Source of the DNA: Phanerodontia chrysosporium
Taxonomy: Eukaryota; Basidiomycota; Agaricomycetes; Polyporales; Phanerochaetaceae
Length of the DNA stretch: 64,000 bases
NCBI GenBank assembly: GCA_001910725.1
Contig: MJGA01000021.1
Span: 124,001-188,000, forward strand
Direction of reading: 5' to 3'
In this document: in pieces, positions 1 to 11,008 of the stretch
Position numbering within the stretch: the stretch's first letter is position 1
Layout: each line of letters opens with the position of its first letter
Notes under the pieces: model-generated
Told to the model about the DNA's origin: nothing
Seen by the model: the letters and a program-made list of their open reading frames with translations, nothing else
Database searches by the model: none
Program-made: the position numbers and the translations under genes

Positions 1-30
1 TTCCCTCCTGGTAGCAGGCCTGGGTTAGAG

Positions 31-39
31 TATATAAGG
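31..39 (+). promoter_or_regulatory. TATA-like box upstream of the first gene
   Basis: TATATAAGG lies about 210 bases before the ATG at 252, followed by a pyrimidine-rich stretch (50-90) of the kind often seen at fungal transcription starts. It would imply a leader of roughly 180 bases. It is a sequence match only. Confidence 0.35.
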
Positions 40-251
40 ACTACCTCTCTGTACTCTTTTCTTCAGCTTCTCCTCTTGTACTCTCGTCTAGTTATCTATT
101 GCTACACTTGGAGCCTGAGTCCAAGTCTTCTGTACTCGCGCTACACTTGAGGCCTGCGCTCAAGTCCTCTATACACGTATTCAGACTCTTACACGCGCCA
201 AGCTGTCTTTCGCAGAGTAGATTACTCGGTTACAGCCCGTCGCCAACCCTC

Positions 252-1408
252 ATGGCATCTCCGTTCTCTCCTCAGATCCTGCAGGATCTTGTCGTCCTTC
301 AAGGCAATGAGATCGTGCGTCTGAAGGCGGAGCTGGAAGCAGCAACGGTGAGCATCATATTCTGTTCCGTGCTCGTCCGTCTTGCCTACCGAGCGGCCTT
401 CGATCGGCGCGTAGGATCGTATCCAGGCCCTGGAGAAGCAGTTGAAAGAGTCGCGCGGCACGCACGAAGAGCCGCGGGAGGACACTGATCTCGAGAGTGG
501 AGGGCCATCCCGAACATCGTCTGTATGATCTCCTCCTCAAGGGTGCTACATGTCGCTCACGATGGCCCGAAGCAATGGTGGCTGAGGACCCAGATCCCTG
601 AAACACAAGAGGACCCGCAGGTGGACGTGGACACGAATGTCCAGAGCCTCGAGGGAGAGATCCCTTTCCCTTGTGTGTTCCCTATCCATGGAGGGACGGC
701 TCTGGATCCACTCTGCGCCAAGAGTGGTAAACAGTCCATCAAAGATGCGATGAAAGTGAGCATGGTGTTTAGCATGGTCATTGCTGCTAACCACGGGCGC
801 GCGATATGTACTTGAGCAGTGAGTATGCCCTCCCGTTCCTTGCTCAGGGAGGTTGTAAAATTGACGGCGATGCAGGACAGAGGTGCCCTTTATTTCCCTG
901 AAGTGGCCTCTCGTCTTCTGGACAGACACGACTTGTAACAAGTTTGTTGCACTCGTGCCCCAGGACCGTATGAAGAGCGATGGAACAGTCGACCGATACT
1001 TCGCTGGATTCATGCTGGGGGAGCAAGAAGTCTTTGTCGATGCTCCAGACAAGCAGCGCTACTACCTCGGAAAGTATATCGGCTCTTCCGCTCCCAGGAC
1101 TCGATATCGGCGGACTGGTACCACGGTAGTCCCATATGACGCCCTTCCAAACGAGGTGTGTTGCTCCATCAGCCTGTCCAGCCATTTCCTGGTGCCGATG
1201 TTCATATTATCAACTGCAAACCGTTCAGACGAAAACCGCGCTCATTGACATGTCGTGCCCCATGAAACAGAGGGAGGCGACCGCTGCGAAGTACGAGGAA
1301 GGCACGATGGCGCCGAGGCGGATGTACTATCGACGCATCGGCTTCGACAGGGACCTGTACGCCCGACTGCGTAGTGTCGCTCCTGCCACAAATGCACCCG
1401 ACGAGTGA
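252..1408 (+). CDS. hypothetical fungal protein, possibly DUF6697-like, with N-terminal coiled coil
   Basis: I do not recognise a function. Exon 1 runs from the ATG at 252 to 347; a GT-AG intron (348-414) joins it to a segment with the same heptad character (LEAAT then DRIQALEKQLKESR), giving a short coiled coil. A middle exon of about 580-755 is acidic. The exon from about 883 carries a compact domain (VFVDAPDKQRYYLGKY, then VVPYDALPNE) that resembles basidiomycete DUF6697-type proteins, in which an aromatic-rich strand precedes a Y-x-G-x-Y core. A last intron (about 1156-1227) leads to a basic C-terminus ending NAPDE at 1408. Splice sites between 525 and 880 are uncertain. The gene is on the same strand as the TCF25 gene, 326 bases upstream of it. 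Confidence 0.5.
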
Positions 1409-1734
1409 AATGGGGCGGCGTGATGCAGGATCCGGCCCTTCAGGGTCGCGATTGCAAAACAATTGTGGTTAATATGCGTTCTCAGAAGAATATAGCATGT
1501 GCACTATCTCAGTCAAGTTATGAAGAGGAAAGAAATCACTGGATCTGCACATGAGCTTAGCGTCTGCGATGGCTGAGTACGAGGAGGCTTGCATAGACGC
1601 CTAAGCGCATCATTTGATGCTATCACCGAAGACCTTCCATACATGGTAATCTACGTCAGAGCGCGCCCGGGTTTCCCGCCGAGTCCGACGCACTTCATTC
1701 TTGGCTCTCATCACCGCGATCCTCTCGGGAAACG
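1409..1734. other. intergenic, no gene seen
   Basis: This 326-base spacer separates the hypothetical gene from the TCF25 start codon. I see no conserved ORF, RNA gene or repeat. It should contain the terminator of the first gene and the promoter of the second, but no clear TATA box is present near 1735. Confidence 0.5.
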
Positions 1735-4520
1735 ATGCCGCCCAGACTGAACAAGCGGCAGCTGCGAGAGCTTGAGGAGCTTCAGGCTCTGGAGGCGGGA
1801 CCTGGGATTGAGGCAGAGGAAGCCGTGCAAGATGACGAGCCGACTCCGCCCCCGAAAAAAATGACAGGAGGATTCGCTGCGGTGAGTCTACTTGCAAGTG
1901 TAACTGCGGTGGCACAACGATTCAGTATAACTTTAGCTTATGGCTGCTGACGGTGGAGACGACGACGAAAGCGACGACGAAGAGATAACGCGTGCGTCCA
2001 AGTCGAAGAAGGCTAGTAAGCCGTGCCCTTGGGCTGTACACTGACCGAGGATGCTTACCTTGTGATTATAGAAGAAAAAGAAAAAGAAGGCGGCTACTTC
2101 TTTACCTAAGGCTCCTGCAGCCACTGCGCCAACCGAAGATGCATCTGTGAAACCCTCGCCAGAAGCCCCAGCACAAGACTCTGCTGCAGCCTTGTCCAAG
2201 AAGGAGAAGAAGGCCCTCAAGAAACAGAAGGCCAAAGCTGCCAAGGAGGAGGGCGATGAGCTCGACAGGGCCCTCGCTGAGCTCTCCCTGAAGCACCCCG
2301 AGCTCAAGCAGGTCGCGCAGCATGCACCCGCCACAAAGGCCTCGAGCAGGTTCTACACACTCCTAGCAGCGTCCCTGTCCAACCTCGATGCCGAAGCCGA
2401 AATGCGAAAGTTCTTTGGCTCGAAGGTAGTCTCGGCCTCCAAAGCGTCCAGCCCGGGATCGTCCAACGCACCCTCCAGACGCCAGCCAACTGCGGTTCGC
2501 TCAAACTTGACCCGGCCGCAGCCTACATGGTGGCCTGCGAGCTACCGCCAGGGTCTGTCGTCGCGTATGCTCACGGAAGAAGAATTGGCGGAGCGGAGGG
2601 CGCGGCATCAGTGGGCTGAGGACGTGCCTGGTGAGCGCGTGTGGACGGTCGAGTACAGCAGGAAGTACCGCGGCATGACGAGGACATTCATTCAGATGGT
2701 CATGTCTGGAGGTGCGTGCACTTGAGCTTACACTGAGGCAGTGCGCCGACGCTAAAATGACCTAGATCCTGAGGGATTGTTCCACATCCTACGAAGCTTC
2801 CCTTACCACGCCGATACGCTGCTGCAACTTTCCGAAGTGTATTTCCACCGCGAAGGTGCGCGCATATGTCGAGTTCAGATGTCATCGTGCATTCAAACAC
2901 ACCACAGAGCACAGCACGGCCGCGGACTTCATAGATCGCGCGCTGTTCACCTACGAGCGCGCGTTCGTCGGCGCATTCAACTTCACCAGCGGCCAGAACA
3001 GACTCGACTTCGATCGCGTCGAGAACCGTCCGTTCTTCCTGGCGATACACCGCCAGGTGTCCGACCTGCAACGCAGAGGATGCGTGCGCACCGCCTTCGA
3101 GTTCGCGCGGGTGCTGTACGGGCTCGATGCCGCGACCGACCCTCACGGTGCGCTGCTGCATCTCGACTTTCTCGCCATCAAGGCCGGCATGCACCAGTGG
3201 CTCCTCGATCTTTGGGACACGCAGTGCCAGTTGTCGGCCACAGAATGGCAGGGCCGTGCACATGTGCGAGCGCTGCCTGGTTGGGCGTATGCGAGGGCCT
3301 TGGCACTGTTTGTGCAAGAGGAAGAGAAGAAGGACGAGGTGAGTGTTGTGCGGTATTGACGGGAGTATCCATGATTGACGGCTGTGAAGGCGCATGCAGC
3401 TAGTACTGAGGCGCTGCTTGAGGCCGTGAACGCCTTCCCGTCGGTGGTGCCGCTACTCGCGGACAAGGCAGACATCACTCTTCCTGGTGCCATTCGGGCG
3501 CACACCGCGTTCCGCATTCACACAGACGCGAGGTGAGAGCCGTGCTCACCGGTCTCCGATCTGCTGATTGAGGCGCGTTCGTAGCACCCTGCGAGATAAC
3601 TCACATGCAATCCTCCATCTCCTGTCCCATCTCTACGCCCTGCGGTCAGCGTCGCTTTGGAAAGTAAAGACGCGTGGGGACTGGTTCGCGAAGACAATTG
3701 GCATCCTTGAGGGCAAGTTGCCAACCACGACCTTTGGCACTGCATCAAAATCCACCGCCCCGTCCCCGTCTCTCTTCCACTCGCTGTACTCCCGCCCCGA
3801 CCTCGCCTACTCTGTGTACCGACACGTCGTCGTGCTCGAGAGCGTCACGCGCGCAGGGCGGCTCTTTGGTTTCCTGCCACCGAACATCCTCACGGCGAAG
3901 CAGCTCGCATGCGACCCGGTCCCACCGCCGACGCGCGTGTCCGAGTACGACGGCGCGTTCTTCGAGGGCGCGGAGGATCCGCTCGCGCTGCGGCCGCGCG
4001 GGCGGCGCGACGCGGCGCGCATGCTGCAGCAGCTCGTGCCCGACCCCGTCTTCCGGCGCCAGCTCGAGGACGTCTTCGCCGCGAACCCGCAGTTTGCGGC
4101 GCGCTTCCCCGGCGGCGTCGTCGAGTTCGCGCAGGCGGCGGCGCAGATGCCCGAGGAGGTCCTCGAGGACCTCATGATCGAGGTCGCGAACGCGGGTGGC
4201 GCGCCACTCGATGAGCAGCGCGCCATGCCAGGGGAGATGCCCGGCCTTGAGCACGCGCAGGACGAGGACCTCCCGGACCTGCCGCAGGATGCTGGCCAGG
4301 ATGCTGAGCCGGGGGCTGAAGACGAGGAGGAAGACGAAGAGGATGTTGAGGCTGCGGTACATCGTCTATGTCGTTGTGAAATGCGGCTTGCTGACTCGCA
4401 CGTTTGCAGCCGCTTCCCGTACGCTTGCTTCGGAACGTCATGAACCGCTTCTGGGGCGGTGGTCAAAACCAAGATGAGTCCTCAGATGACGAGCTGCGTG
4501 ATGACGCTGGTGTCGACTAG
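1735..4520 (+). CDS. TCF25: TCF25/Nulp1 family protein (Rqc1, ribosome quality control complex subunit)
   Basis: Homologue of human TCF25/Nulp1 and yeast Rqc1, the RQC subunit that works with Ltn1 and Rqc2 on stalled 60S nascent-chain complexes in the cytosol. Exons I can support: 1735-1881, 1937-2015, 2072-2711, 2766-2855, 2908-3338, 3390-3532, 3585-4356, 4410-4520, about 800 residues. The N-terminus is the classic Nulp1 layout: basic start (MPPRLNKRQLRELEEL), an acidic DDDESDDEE run and a polylysine tract. The Tcf25 domain follows, with FYTLLAAS, a W-x-V-E-Y-S-x-x-Y block, HILRSFPYHADTLLQLSEV, and DFIDRALFTYERAF. The C-terminus is acidic and ends LLRNVMNRFWGG plus an acidic tail. The 2015/2072 junction does not keep frame with the obvious GT-AG pair, so that splice site is unsure, or one base is missing or extra in the A-rich run after it. 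Confidence 0.92.
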
Positions 4521-5186
4521 GAAGTACAAGGGTGTTACATCCGTAATCTTATCGTGTATTTGCTGTATTGTGATATGCGAGTACTCTTTGCTGTTCATTC
4601 CGTTCTTCAAGGATGAACCGCGATCGTAGATGTGAGTAACTTCCTGATTTCCTGCTGTCCGCGCGGTTCCTGGAATACTGACGATCGTTTGCAGATCGCA
4701 AGGCAGACCCAGTTCAGGTACGGTAGAAGACTCATGTCACGCTAAGAGGGGTCTTTGTCCCAAGGTCCGCAGTGCCAGGTGCTCTAGTTTCATCCTTAGT
4801 CTGCATGCAACGCCGTGTTCCTGAAGTCGGCAGTGCAGGAGGATTGCAGCACTCGCGTGGTCCGCCACGATGCATGCACTGGCCTTGTTCCGTGCACGTA
4901 ATGGTGAGCTGCAGTGCGACACCAGCGAGGGTCTCATCCTGAGTTTTCGACAGTGCATCGATCATGAGTCTGTGCGTACATTGTGCTTTCTGTGGTATAG
5001 CTGATGCACACTCACGAGGAGACAGGCGCACGCAAGTGATCCACTGCTCGGCGGGCACGGCTCGTTTCATTTTTAGCTGTCGAGCAGCGCTACGCAAGGC
5101 TGCCGCCCATGTGCTGAGTAGACCGCCCGCTATCCACCTGGATATCAAGTTTCAAGCAACGCCTGCGGTTTCGCCTGCCGTATTGG
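4521..5186. other. intergenic region before the first DUF6534-like gene
   Basis: No convincing coding exon. Short open frames here do not match the paralogous upstream region at 7392-8520. It probably holds the TCF25 3' end and the promoter of the next gene. Confidence 0.4.
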
Positions 5187-5194
5187 TATATAAC
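5187..5194 (+). promoter_or_regulatory. TATA box of DUF6534-like gene 1
   Basis: TATATAAC lies 68 bases before the ATG at 5255. The downstream paralogue has a TATA-like box at nearly the same distance (71 bases), and this shared spacing supports both starts. Confidence 0.5.
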
Positions 5195-5254
5195 AGAGCC
5201 TTTCTGATGAGATGCAGTCGTCGTACGCATAGTTCCGCTAGAGTTCTAGGCAGA

Positions 5255-7391
5255 ATGCAGTTCGGCAGTACACTCGGCGCGAAGCTCGTCTCTTGCAGCC
5301 TTGTCGGCGTGTAAGGCCTCAACATTTTTCTCGCGAGCCTTTACTGACGAGACCGCCTTTGCTCATAGTCTGTATGGTATGGTGTGCGCACAGTGCTACA
5401 GCTTCTATCAGCGATCAAACCGCGGGACGTCTAACAGGGTAATATCGTTCTCGGTGCGTCCTCCAGCTTGTCCTCCATCACTACAGCTCAGTGTTTTTCC
5501 AGGTTTTCTTGTTGTGGTACGTCATCTACCTATATTACCAATCGATGCTGAGGGGTGCGCACACGTCAGGCTCCTGAGCTCGACGCACTTCATCTTTAGC
5601 GAGATGGACACGTATCTGTACGTTCGTGCGGCCTTCCATGCTGCGGTGACCGTGACGTATTGATAACGCACGACATCATTTCTAGCAGTCTTGTCGGTGT
5701 CGTCAATCGTGGGGAAATCAATAATGTGGCGCACTGGTAGGCGTTGTTCAGTTCACAAGCGTATGGCACGGTATTCTGACTGCTTTTGGTTAGGCAAACC
5801 GCGGTAAGTGGGCCAGGAGCTCGTCGAGTAGGAAGTGACTGACAGGGCGCCGTGTAGGCTGTTGACATCGTCACGGTATGTTGGCGACCTGTATACTCCT
5901 AGTGCGTTGTGTGCGAACTCAGGACTTGTAGCTGGTCACGACGTTGTTCGTCCAATGGTGCGTCTAGAGAAACGAACTCCGCAGGGATGCTCATCTTAGG
6001 AAATAGCTGGTATTGTCATCGGATGTGGATCTGTAAGTGGTCTGTAATCCCTGCATCGTGTATGTGACCATCTCCGGGTGCAGTGAGCAGAAAGAATGCC
6101 CTGCTGGTACACACCTTGGTCCGTTCCTTTCTTAGGTTTTGTCTGCTGTACTGTTTCACCAATGTTACTTCCTGTCATACAGCTGGTAATCATTGTGCTG
6201 TGGTTCGGTACGGACATGTAACGTACGACACACACCGGCTCGCTGAAATATCTCGTCCCCAGGTTTCGGCATGGGTGCGTTGAACCACCCTCGCTTACAT
6301 ACTGTAGCACTTATCAAGTCGTATCTTGACTCTAGCATCATGCATTGAAATGTAAGCTTGTCTCCGCAATAATGGCGTGCTCTCACTTACGGTTGCTCCT
6401 CAGAGTGATCACTCGAAGTCTTTCTCGATACCGCTCGGTTCTTGTGAGTCTTTCCCTGACTGTCTTGTCTTGCTACATCTCACGAGATGCACATACCTAG
6501 TGGCTCTCCTTAGTTAGCGTGTCCTGACAACTTTCGCGGACTTCTATATTGCGGCTTCCCTCTGCCTTATCATTTATCGGGAACGGAAAGGCGTCCGTCA
6601 GAGGTATGTGATGGCTTTCCCCGCCGTGCCGTATGTCTGACGCCAGTTCAGCACATCTTCACTGCTCAACACCATCATCGTTTATACTGTCTCCACCGGT
6701 CTGGTCACAAGGCGAGCAACTCTGCGTGCTCAGTTAGAAATCGTACTGACATGTCTCTAACAGTGTTGTCTCTGTCTCATATATTATTGCAGTATGGTTG
6801 ACCATGCCTTCGCACAGAAAATACACTGATCCCTCCCTCACTAGAACCTTACACTTCCGAATACTTGGGTTTGGGTCGGCGGTGAGTTATTCGTCGTATA
6901 GTCCAAGTCCAACGTGGATCTGACCACGTCTCAGAATATATGCTCTTTTGCGGACGTACGTGACTGCCTTGCGCAGCTTGCTCGTGTACTACCATTTGGC
7001 TGATATATATTTTACAGTCTATTGCAACTCATTGTTGGCATGGTCAGTTTTGTCCCTTGATGTGCGTAATCTTGGAAGTAAGATATTCTCTATGATACAG
7101 GATCAATGCCCGTGACCAATTCCGTGAAAGGTTCGACCAAACTATGGGCATGGGCACCCTCTCGGCACTGGTCAGAAGAGATCTTCAGCCGAGCACGCTC
7201 CTGTTCGCGACCGATTCGCCGCCGGCGCCGGTACGCGTGCGTCCTGGTCAATGACTTCTGCTTTTCATGTGTATGTTTCGCAGTTCACGGATACCGGCAA
7301 GTCGACTGTCGAACAGGGCAGTTCCTATGTCAGCGGAGGCAATGTCAGCCAGTCGGGGAAAGCCTCTGATGAGAACGATTGCGCAGCATAA
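5255..7391 (+). CDS. DUF6534-like multipass integral membrane protein, paralogue 1
   Basis: Fungal multipass (about seven-helix) membrane protein of unknown function. The start at 5255 gives MQFGSTLGAKLVSCSLVGV, whose last part is helix 1, continued after an intron (5311 on) by LYGMVCAQCYSFYQR. Later short exons encode LLSSTHFIFSEMDTYL and SLVGVVNRGEI, then the family-typical D-F-Y-I-A-A-S-L-x-x-I-I-Y block near 6540, SSLLNTIIVYTVSTGLVT (6656-6711), SVVSVSYIIA, and the INARDQFRE motif near 7105. The last intron (about 7214-7282) leads to a Ser/Gly-rich cytoplasmic tail ending NDCAA. At least ten introns are needed and several micro-exons are only approximate. One intron (6712-6763) uses a GC donor where the paralogue has GT. 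It is a tandem duplicate of the gene at 8592-10753. Confidence 0.72.
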
Positions 7392-8520
7392 GTGCGGTGG
7401 AGTGCCGGTCCTGTCCCTCTCCCCATAAACGTCGTCTGGCTGGCTTTATACAACTATTCTAAGTACTTGTAACATCTATAGGAAGACTAACAACAGTCAT
7501 ACCTTTATGCGGCATGATCTTGAGGGTAGTGTAAGCTGCGTCCTTCATTCAACACCGAGGACAAGGGTTCACATCTCGCTTCCGTGTCTTCTGTGGCTCG
7601 GCTTTTCCCTCCTGCTGAATTTACACAGCTCCTACTACAGCATCCACAGCATCTGTCGCGATAACAGGTCCATGCTTGAGCAATTAGTACCGGACCCAAT
7701 CTCCAGACACAGCTTGCTGATGGCTTCTGCTCGTGCCCGGAGCGCGCGTCACGCCCAGGCTTGCCGGAGGCGAGATGATTTCCGGACATTCATCTCGTGT
7801 CCTGCCAATCGCAAACATGACGTGGAGAGGCTTCGCAGAGGTGAGTAGCTATACCAAGACTGTCTGACGCAGCTTGACTATCGGCACTTGCACTAGTTGG
7901 TACTGTATATCTTTTGTGTACGAATCTCACCCATTATCGAAACGCCATGAGAGCGAAAGGCTCTCGATATCCATCGAAATACTCATACTGCCAGGCCTTG
8001 ACGACGCTCTAGGTCGATATGCCATGTATACGGGCCATGGATCAGAGCATCACATTCAGCCTGCCAACTGCCCTCTGAATGTGCGCTGTGTAACCTTGAC
8101 CGGGCAATGGCGGATGGTCACGGAGGATCGCCTGAGGTGTGCCTTCCCATATACCACGAGGCAACTCCATTTGCTACGCGTTGTGCATCGCGGATGATGA
8201 ACTAACGGTACCTTTCCACCAGTCAACTTCTCGCGTTCTCGCAGTTACAGCTGCACTGCGCAACTGCGATGAAAGCGTTGATCCCTACTTCCTCGGGAAA
8301 CGGAACGTCCATCAAGCTGTGCGCGCAACAGACATCTGCGGTAGCATCGCTGGAGATTACACGGTTAGACCATGGATGAGGCAGTGGACTTTGGTTCGTG
8401 CCCTCCTTCGCTGGAGAAACGTGGCTGCCCAGGCTGCGGCACAAGTCGCAGAGGGACATGGTTTCTGGCACGCAAGCGACAGGGTGCCCAGGTAAGCATG
8501 TGTCTGAGCGGCAGGTCGTG
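7392..8520. other. intergenic region between the DUF6534-like paralogues
   Basis: About 1.1 kb with only scattered short open frames and no family I recognise. The possibility of a short multi-exon gene around 7507-8200 cannot be excluded, but nothing in those frames looks conserved. Confidence 0.4.
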
Positions 8521-8528
8521 GTATAAAG
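8521..8528 (+). promoter_or_regulatory. TATA box of DUF6534-like gene 2
   Basis: GTATAAAG lies 71 bases before the ATG at 8592, matching the position of the TATA box in the tandem paralogue. Confidence 0.5.
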
Positions 8529-8591
8529 ACCATCCGCGCCGTGACAGGACCAGCACCATCGTGCAATCTCACGGATCATCTTCCACTCAGG

Positions 8592-10753
8592 ATGCAGTAT
8601 GGCAGCACCATCGGAGCCAAGCTCATCTTCTGCAGCCTCGTTGCCCTGTAAGTCTGGCACGCTCAGCCTGTAGGCTATTACGACTGAGGTTCTTTGCCTA
8701 GGCTCTATGGCCTGATATGTGCACAGTGCTACGGTTACTACCAACGCGCGCACCAGGAACGATTCCAATCGAAGGTTGTATCTCTATCGGTGCGTTCATC
8801 ACTCCCTGATCCTCAGTTGATGCTGAAGTTGAGTTCCTAAAGGTATTCCTGCTTTGGTACGCCCTCTCTCGGACAGACGCATCCACGCTGACCAACCTAC
8901 GGCCTCAGGCTCCTGAGCACCCTTCACTTCATCTTCAGCGAGATGGACATGTACCTGTACGTTCAAGTCCGCCTCGACCCTGTATTGACATCTAAGGTCG
9001 AGCGAAATACTTTGCAGAAGCCTCATCAGCGTCGTTGATTCCGGGAAGATCTTAAATAAGACCTTCTGGTTAGCATGCACTTTTTACTAGATGATGCTAC
9101 CGCGCGCTGACATTACATTAAGGGAAGTGACGGTATGCATACCCGTTTTCCATGATCATAACCCGTTAGTAATGAGGCTCACGACCCGCTCAGGCAGTCG
9201 ATGTACTTACTGTGGGTCATACGATTGTTGTATAGCTGTGGCGAACACATACTGATGCTGTGAAGCTCGTCACGACGCTGTTCGCTCAATGGTGCGTCTC
9301 TCTGAAGGTTCGCGCGCACCAGAACGCACTCATGAATTACAAACAGCTGGTACTGCCATAGGATGTGGGTCTGTCAGTACAGTTTCCCGCTTTCTGCATG
9401 AAACATCTCACCGTCGCTCCTCACAGTGAGCGATAAAAACAAGCTGCTGACATACCCACTGGTTTGTTCGCCCTGCTGCTCGTTCAAGAATACTTTGCGC
9501 TCAACGTCCCTTCTTTCCATGTACAATCAGCTCGGCATAATTGTTATGTGGTTCGGTACGTGTGCCATGATGCTTGCGAACGCCTAGATCATTGCTAAGC
9601 ATCGACTATAGGGTTCGGGACAGGTATGATAAGCCTCAATGCGCTTTATCGAGCTATTCATGTATATGTCATTTGTTGCAGCCTCATGCGTCGAGATGTG
9701 AGTGCATATTTCCGATACAATTGAAAGATCATATTGATTCCTGACACTTTGTATCAGAGTGGTGTCAAAGAACCTAGCTCAATACCGCTCGGTCTTGGTA
9801 AGCCGCAGAAGACTGTAGTTACTACATGCTCTCACAGGTTATTCGCACATAGTGGCTTTCGTTGACCAGCGTGTCCCTGACGACACTGGCCGACTTCTAC
9901 ATCGCCATGTCCCTCGTCTACATCCTGTATCAACAGCGCAAGGACATAAGGCAGAGGTACGCATCTGATTGACAGGCTAATAGCGCATCTTATCTCAAGC
10001 TCGTTAGGACTTCCTCGCTTCTCAACATAATCATCATATACACTGTAGCTACTGGGTTGATCACAAGGTGAGTGATCATCGAGGTCTTATGTCCTGTACC
10101 CTAACAACTTCCTCTACAGCGTCGTTTCCGTTTCGTACCTCATTGCGGTGCGCACCTTATCATAGCTACCTAGCTCCGTGTTCTCATGGTTGGCGCAACA
10201 CTTAGAACCTTACGCTCCCAAATACTTGGATTTGGGTTGGCGGTAAGCCATTGGTCGTCTTATAATCATGGATGAGCTCACTGGTATCGCAGAGTACATG
10301 CTCTTTTGCGGACGTATGTCACAAAGATCATCCCCTAAGTGAGCATTGACTGACGTTCTCAGCAGTTCACTGCAACTCTCTGTTGTTCTGGTTCGTCCAG
10401 CAGTTCGTGTCTGGATGCAATTGGCACTAACCTGAGGCCGAAACACAGGATCAATGCGCGTCGCCAGCTACGCCAGGACATCGAGCAGCCCATGGGCCGG
10501 GGGACCATCTCCGCGATAGTAGCCCAAGGACTGCAGCCGAGCATTCCGTTGTTCGTATCTCACCCGCCTCGCCAACGGTACGCGTGTCGTGCAGTTTACT
10601 TGGTCGCACTCGTAACTGATTGCAGACATATGGCGTCTGTAGTCCATCCTGGACGAACACGACATCGAACGAGTGGAATCGGACAGCAGTGGTGGCGACG
10701 CGCACCACCTCAACTCGGAGAAGACATTCGACGAGACCAGCTATGCAGTGTGA
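8592..10753 (+). CDS. DUF6534-like multipass integral membrane protein, paralogue 2
   Basis: Same family and exon pattern as 5255-7391. It starts MQYGSTIGAKLIFCSLVAL, then LYGLICAQCYGYYQRAHQ after an intron, LLSTLHFIFSEMDMYL, SLISVVDSGKILNKTFW, LADFYIAMSLVYILYQQRK near 9882-9945, SSLLNIIIIYTVATGLIT, VVSVSYLIAV and the conserved INARRQLRQDIEQ near 10452. The last exon, after an intron ending near 10637, reads SILDEHDIERVESD and ends TSYAV at 10753, so the tail is acidic and unlike paralogue 1. The intron equivalent to the GC-AG one in paralogue 1 has a normal GT donor. The function of DUF6534 proteins is not known; a receptor- or sensor-like role is often guessed but nothing here proves it. 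Confidence 0.75.
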
Positions 10754-11008
10754 AACATACGATGCACGACAAGCTGCATCCAAGACCTGAGGCCTGAATA
10801 GCTATTCTTCACCAGGTTATTCAATGATAGACTCACTGTTGACATGCAGCAGGCATGCGCGCATACTGCGAATCTCTGCTAGATCCCGTATGCGCACTTG
10901 ACGAAGTAGCAAACACCACATGCTTCCGGCGTGAATCTAATCAATTATGCCAACTTAATAAAACAAACAATGTATATACCGACCCCGAAACCACGCGAAA
11001 AATCTGGT

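Noticed and set aside
3674..4177. Long Arg/Ser-rich frames opposite and beside the TCF25 exon
   Set aside because: Low-complexity translations of a GC-rich exon in wrong frames.
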